In this document: piece by piece, positions 58,241-64,000 of the stretch | How positions within the stretch are numbered: the first letter of the stretch is position 1 | Layout: the number at the start of each line of letters is the position of its first letter | Source: Ditylenchus dipsaci | Taxonomy: Eukaryota > Nematoda > Chromadorea > Rhabditida > Anguinidae | Assembly (NCBI GenBank): GCA_004194705.1 | Contig: SADC01001291.1 | Location: 558,001 to 622,000, forward strand | Reading direction: 5' to 3' | DNA: 64,000 nt | Made by a program: the position numbers and the translations under genes | The notes under the pieces: generated by a model | Database searches by the model: none | Told to the model about the DNA's origin: nothing | The model's input: only the letters and a program-made list of their open reading frames with translations

Positions 58241-58835
58241 AAATTTGAAATAAAAATATTTTCAAATTTGTAACACAATGCCAACAAAAAGCAACGAAAA
58301 CTACAACAAATAAAGATAGTAAGTAAGTGAAAATTAGAAAAGAGGCAGTGGCTAGTTGACTTTCTAACCAGCGATTCAACTTTGCTAAATATTTTGAGTG
58401 ATGTAGAAATTTAAAGGTTTCAAAAAACTGACATTAAAAAAAATCTTTTATTCTATATTCCTGAAGTCGGTCACTAGATTTTGAAAACTCATAAGAAAGC
58501 CAAGATCTAGTGCTAATTTAAAAAATTAAAACAAAAATTTAATTAAATGTATAGAAAGAACATTTGAGTGTGGAATTCAGTAATTTGACGGCATAAATAA
58601 TCATTTTAAGATCGCAAATGAATTATAGCCAAGAGGCAATACTTTTTACCGAATTTTTTAGGTCGAAACTGAAAAAGCCGTCTTTTGACTGAAAATGGCC
58701 GCCTTTTAGCTGGAAAGTGCCGTCTTTTTTCTTTTAGTCAAAAACGTGAATACCTGAACAATTTTTATCAAAGTGATAACACCATGGGGTGGTCCTGCGA
58801 CTCTATTTTCTAACAGCGTATCATTTGTTGCAATA

Positions 58836-60000
58836 CCGTATTTCCTCTAAAAAGCGCCCCGGGCGCTTATTTTTGGATGACCCCCAGGGGGCGCTTATTA
58901 GAGGGGGGGGGGGGGGGGACGGGGGGGGTGGCGCTCATTAGAGGAGGGCGCTTTTTTTCAACCAAGTGCGAAAGGAAATTTAAAAAAACAATGCTGTCAA
59001 AAATTTTATTGAACAATAATAGCATTTCTAATATTTTAGCTTTGGTTCCCCCTGTTGTTTTTTCTTGAAAACGCATTTCTCCCCTGTGTTATTTTGAATG
59101 TGATCATGTTTAAGGTGATCCCGTTAATCATAATCACCTTGATGCCCATAATCGCAATATGTCGGGGTAGCTCGCACAGATTTGACCCACCTTGAAAAGA
59201 GGGCACTTGTTCACTCCGAAGGTGGGTGGCGGATGGGGTGGTCCTGTATTTATATAATCAACTCTTTTGCTAAGGCAAAGCCTAAGGCTTAGACTAGGAC
59301 AGTGTAAAAAATCAAGACAAGATCAAACCTTTGTGTCAAAATGCACGTCTTACTGGTCTTTTGGGGTATCTAAGTAGTCAGTTACTTTGGTGAAAATGTG
59401 CTTTCGAAGCAGGGCAACCCCCTTCCACCCCCCCCCCCCCGAATTAAACAAAAGCTGAAAAGAGTATGTTTTAAGGGTAGGATGGTACAAAATCAAACAT
59501 GCTTCAGTATTTTTAATTATAGCTTCCCTTGTAGAATTATATAACTATGATAGTTAGAGGGATCAATACATTTTTCAAGAAAAAAATAACAAGGGTGAGA
59601 AGCTAAAAATGTTGCCCCGCGAAGGTCAACAGGGTAATTCAACTTTACAAAAAAATCTGAACAATCATTAACTTTTGACTTTAACTGTATGATGGCGCAT
59701 CTCCATAAACTCTAACTTTAACCTTACACCTTATCATTGAAATTTTAACTTAATTATTAAATTTAACTTTGAAGTTTAATTTTCAAGTTTAAATCCATTA
59801 TGGTCAATCCTTTTTTGAAATAATTTTTAACATTAACTCTAACTCTTTGGTACTCGCTAGTAAAAATGGTGCAATTATCTTAAATAACACACTAACAAAA
59901 ATAAACTGACCATCACAAAATAGTGGGCGCTTATTTTTTGGATGACCTCCAGGGGGGGGCTCATTAGAGGGGGGGGGGGGTGGTTTAGAGGAAATACTGT
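58836..60000. mobile_element. CCGTATT-family element(s), word AAGCGCCCC
   Basis: TA, CCGTATTTCCTCTAAAAAGC at the left; GTGGTTTAGAGGAAATACTG near 60000. GCGCTTATT and GGGCGCT recur at both ends. Either one 1.17-kb copy or two copies at about 58836-58960 and 59930-60001. No gene inside. Confidence 0.6.
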
Positions 60001-60936
60001 ATCTTTGAAAAATGCAGGACAAAAAAGGTAAAAGCATGAATCAAAATATTTTCCGACTTGCTTCACATTTTGACGTTATTGTCCTAAATTTTGCAGAGAT
60101 GTGGCAGCAAATGAACGCTGTAGAAAATTGAGTCACAGGGCTACTTGATAATGTTATAACTTTAAAAATAGTTGTTTAGATATCTTGCACTTTTCAACTT
60201 TTCTTTCAAAAAAATAAAAGAAAAAGACGGCATTTTTGAGTCAAAAAACGGCATTTTTCAGTTTCGACCATTTTTTTTATTCCCAGCTAAAATCAGGGAA
60301 CGTAACTGACTTTTTAAAAAGATTTGTACTTTTTTCGGGGCCAAAAATTTTTTTTATTTTTGAAGTTTTCAGTCAAAATATTTTTTTGGTGCTCAAAAAT
60401 CAATAAGCACTCGATAAAATGGCAATTTTTGACGAAAAATGACCAAATTGTATTTTTTTTGCCCAACTGTACTTTTTTCAAAATTTTGAGTTACGCACCT
60501 TGGCTAAAATACTTCTTTCTTCGATAAATTTACTTTTTTTCATAACCAGTGTTTTTAAAGTCAGAATCGAAATTTTGCCTCAAGTTTTCTAAAATTTTCC
60601 GTGACTTTTGTGGCCTTTCCATTCTGTGGACTAGACTAGCGAATCAACTTCGGCAAAGTTTTCAAAATCAAGATTCAATAAGCGTCCGATCCAGCAGAAT
60701 AATGAATTTGAGAGGATAAAGACCTTTTCAATTAATGTGATACTTGTATGCTGTAGGTACCTTAAGTATACCTCGCCGCTGCTAGCCATTTGCTTTCTAT
60801 AGCTGACAAGAAATAGCAAAACTTCTCATTGAAAAAAGATCAAAAAATTTTAATGTTGTTTTCTCTTGTTGATTTTTTTGCTTCACTGTTACTGTTGCCA
60901 TATTGAATGAACTGAGGATACTTGGCTGTATGGATG

Positions 60937-61196
60937 TTACTTTTGAAAGGGCATACCAGCGCATTACACCGCAAATTGAGGCGGGGACCAGAAATTTTTC
61001 AAAAATCGTCCTTGTTTAACTTGTTTCATGTCAAATCTAATATTTATGACCTCATGCTACCTTTAAAAACTAGGCAGAAAACTTTTGTGGGATCAGGTAG
61101 AACGCTTATAGAAAACGTTCATGAGAGAAAGAAATCGCTGGCCCCCGCCTTTAATTTCAGTATAACGCGCTCATATGCCCCTTTAATGCTATTTGT
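60937..61196. mobile_element. TTAA-type MITE, copy
   Basis: TTTGAAAGGGCATACCAGCG ... CATATGCCCCTTTAA; interior shared with 8.4, 42.9 and 48.4 kb (AACTAGGCAGAAAAC, GTAGAACGCTTATAG). Confidence 0.75.
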
Positions 61197-61344
61197 GAAG
61201 ACAATAAAAGTAACTAAATCTAAAAAGATAATTTAAAAAATATATCAAGAGATATTATTATTGAAAAATTTACTCATTTTTGATACTTTGACCTTCTAAT
61301 TAATGGCTCTCCCCTGTTATATCCAAAATTGTTATATATTAAAC

Positions 61345-63078
61345 GGCTGTATGAGAAATGTACCACCAAATGTGAGAATTTGGCCGCCTTTTTTATTTTT
61401 TTGGCCGCCTTTTTTAAATTCATAATAAAAAAATAGAATTTGGCCGCCTTTTTTGAAAAATTGGCCGCCTTTTTTGTTAATTGCTTTTCCTACCAGCAAA
61501 CCAACTATTTTGAGGCATATTTTGTGCAGACTGCATAAATCTCGGTAGTGAACGCGGTTACTGCACTAATTTTCACTGTTTTCTCAATGGTTGATGCTGT
61601 TTTTTTCTTAAACTCAGCTGTCTTCTTACGGCACTTATTTTACTTTAATTTTTATACTTTTATATGACTTATTTCCTTATTTTTTAGGTAATTATAACAT
61701 ATCCAAGTAAGAAGATCTCGGGGCTCGTGAAAAGGCGTGTCACAGGCGTTTGGAACGTTGGATCAAAGCATGTTTTCAGGTTCACTCGTCAGGTAAATTT
61801 AACTTTTTGGCGCAATCTTTACTGCAGCTGCATACAGCTTGGCAAAGTCGTCAACGTGTGTAGACGTCAAGGCACATTTTTTGGTCTATGTGGAAACTAT
61901 TCACTTTGTCAGGCTGTATGTGGTTGAGGTATCACTCTCTATGTGCCTTCGTGCTCCATAACCAAGGCGGTATGGCTGGGCCATAGTAACATAACTGCCG
62001 GAGCACGTTAACTTCTATAAAAGAGGCTGCCTAGCGAGAGTGGTTATAAGCCACATATTATTTTACCAAAATCGTGTTCTGTATTCATATCATTAATTTT
62101 CAGGTACAATGAGTCATTCAGGTAGCTTATTCACATTAAAGGGGAGGGACATTTTTCAGGTACAGTGAGTCATTCAGGTAGCTTATTCTCACTGAAGGAA
62201 TTTTCTCATGGTCAGTTATTAGGTCAGTAATTAATAACTGAATGCTTCAGAACTCTGAACTTAATGCAGGAATCTAACCAGGTGCTATTCAAATAGCCTT
62301 TTGTTGTCTCTTATCGACCGCATCACTGACTATAGAGCATGACTAGCACCTGTATAAATTCCTGAAGCATTCAGTCCTTAATTACTGACCTAATAACAAA
62401 CCGTGAGAGAATTTCGTTAAAGGGGAGGGACTTTCATATACGCATCGCCCTAGGTCACAGGTTCGAATATCACTGGCTGCACACCCTATTTTGAAAGCCA
62501 TTTCTGGAAATAATTCAAATCGATTTTTCGATAGTTTTCGGCCCTAGAAGTCAGTGAACTTGATATAAAAAATCAGATATAAAGAAGAACAGTTGACTAA
62601 GGGCGATACGTATATGAAAGTTCCTCCCCCTTTAATGTGAATAAGCTACCTGAATTTGATCCAACGTTCCAAACGCCTGTGACACGCCTTTTCACGAGCC
62701 CCCGAGATCTTCTTACTTGGATATGTTATAATTACCTAAAAAATAAGGAAATAAGTCATATAAAAGTATAAAAATTAAAGTAAAATAAGTGCCGTAAGAA
62801 GACAGCTGAGTTTAAGAAAAAAACAGCATCAACCATTGAGAAAACAGTGAAAATTAGTGCAGTAACCGCGTTCACTACCGAGATTTATGCAGTCTGCACA
62901 AAATATGCCTCAAAATAGTTGGTTTGCTGGTAGGAAAAGCAATTAACAAAAAAGGCGGCCAATTTTTCAAAAAAGGCGGCCAAATTCTATTTTTTTATTA
63001 TGAATTTAAAAAAGGCGGCCAAAAAAATAAAAAAGGCGGCCAAATTCTCACATTTGGTGGTACATTTCTATTTGAGCC
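61345..63078. mobile_element. MULE-like giant foldback, GGCCGCCTTTTTT repeats, 10-bp TSD
   Basis: Perfect TSD TATATTAAAC at 61335-61344 and 63079-63088. Ends GGCTGTATGAGAAATGTACC and GGCTCAAATAGAAATGTACC. Arms of about 410 nt (to about 61767 and from about 62653) are almost identical and start with four TTGGCCGCCTTTTTT units. The loop holds a second inverted repeat (about 62097-62640, CATTCAGGTAGCTTATTC) and an exon-like open stretch around 61693-61927 (ISGLVKRRVTGVWNVG). No transposase recognised. Confidence 0.87.
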
Positions 63079-63311
63079 TATATTAAACTGTTTTGGGATT
63101 CATCCTGTTCTAGCCAAAAATAATTGCAGCCATAACTTTTTAATTTTTGATTTCTTAATGAGACAAATACTTTGCTACAGTTTTTCTTTGTTCAAAGACT
63201 GTTATGTGTATAATTGGTCGAAAATTATAATTTTGGGATCGGTAACGGTAAAAGTTAATAAATGCACCTAAAAGTAGTTTATTCGTATATAATCAAGCCG
63301 AAAAATAGCTA

Positions 63312-64000
63312 CCGTATTTCCTCTAATTAGCCGGTAGCTGGTAAAAAACATTAACTAGATTAAAAAAGGGTATTAAATTTAAAAGGGTATTTTTATTGTC
63401 AAGAGGTTGAAAAGTCAAAGTTCGTAGAAATTATAGTTTTGTAAAAATGGGCCATGACTAAATTTTTAAAGTGCGTAAAAGAAAATACGGATTGAATATC
63501 CACTTTTGCAGAGTTGTTCTGCAATAAAATTCTGTACCAGAATACACATTTGTCACGGCTGTATCGGTTTTCGTCATTCCCCGTTTCGAAATGCGCGAGT
63601 TTCAAAAATGTCCGTTTTCGTCCTTTTCCTAATTTCGTCATTTGCTGCATCGACATTTGTCGTTTTCAGGGGCTTTTTGAAAATTTCCCATTCTCGGCAA
63701 GGTAAGTTTGGGAATTTGAGTTCAACAAAAAAAATGAGCTTGGAAATTTGAGTTTTTTTGGAGAAATGAGTATGGGAAATTTTTGTTTTTGGAGGCATCG
63801 GTGATTTCACACTTTTTCTTGGAAAGCTTAGTTATAGGTCGATTTCGCCCCTATACTAACTTATGTATATGTTCTTATCAATCGTTTTCTATATCATTGT
63901 GGATGTAACAGCTTACTTTTTTTAGCTATCTAATGTGGTGGGTAACTTACAGTTTAAAAAATATGTAAGTAAACACTAAGCGTTTCACTTAGTCTAGAGG
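63312..64000. other. No gene seen; half CCGTATT element at the start
   Basis: TACCGTATTTCCTCTAATTAGC at 63311 begins a CCGTATT copy whose right end is not found. Open frames on both strands around 63500-63800 lack domain or splice support. Confidence 0.4.

Noticed and set aside
62440..62500. tRNA-like B box (GGTTCGAAT) and a similar GTTCGAATCCC at 1113
   Set aside because: No matching A box or cloverleaf; both lie inside foldback elements.
1..64000. Possibility that the many palindromes are amplification or assembly chimeras
   Set aside because: Numerous elements have different left and right arms, defined ends and perfect 8-10-bp or TA duplications, which chimeric joins would not produce; the 61-63-kb palindrome should still be checked in reads.

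Overview
Eukaryotic nuclear DNA, AT-rich, from an invertebrate animal. The protein-coding content is metazoan: tomosyn/STXBP5, a FMRFamide/myosuppressin-type GPCR, TTC5 and a C2H2 protein. All genes are split by spliceosomal introns. Most unexpanded introns are about 45-65 nt, with GT...AG ends and 3' sites of the form TTTCAG/TTTTAG. Together with repeated TTAGGC runs (the nematode telomere hexamer) and a DMSR-like receptor, this makes a nematode possible, but that is an inference and the TTAGGC runs here sit inside transposons.

Layout. 1-15.3 kb: minus-strand tomosyn (WD40 propellers, linker, C-terminal tail; the R-SNARE end lies off the left edge), about 26 exons. 16.7-22.0 kb: a possible extra exon, then non-coding sequence with foldback elements. 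22.06-22.62 kb: plus-strand 3' exons of an unidentified single-pass membrane protein. 24.3-33.2 kb: minus-strand peptide GPCR, nine exons covering all seven TM helices. 33.2-46.5 kb: gene-poor, nested transposons. 46.5-52.8 kb: minus-strand TTC5 (TPR plus C-terminal OB-like domain). 53.9-58.2 kb: minus-strand multi-C2H2 protein. 58.2-64 kb: repeats, including a 1.7-kb foldback with about 410-bp arms.

The dominant feature is a dense set of inverted-repeat DNA transposons without transposase, many with target-site duplications (TSDs) readable by eye. There are hAT-like (8-bp TSD), TA-flanked, TTAA-flanked and MULE-like (8-10-bp TSD) classes. The MULE-like class has arms made of short degenerate tandem repeats. 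One copy (34131-35061, perfect 10-bp TSD) still carries the end of a MULE transposase followed in frame by an Ulp1/C48 peptidase signature, and it is nested inside an element with a perfect 8-bp TSD. A second striking pattern is a TA-flanked family (ends CCGTATT) in which each copy repeats its own 'word' of about 8-9 nt that differs from copy to copy.

Homopolymer-associated frame breaks occur in TTC5 and in the 22-kb gene, and a possible one in the zinc-finger gene. They look more like assembly error than biology but are worth checking. No rRNA, tRNA or CRISPR was found.
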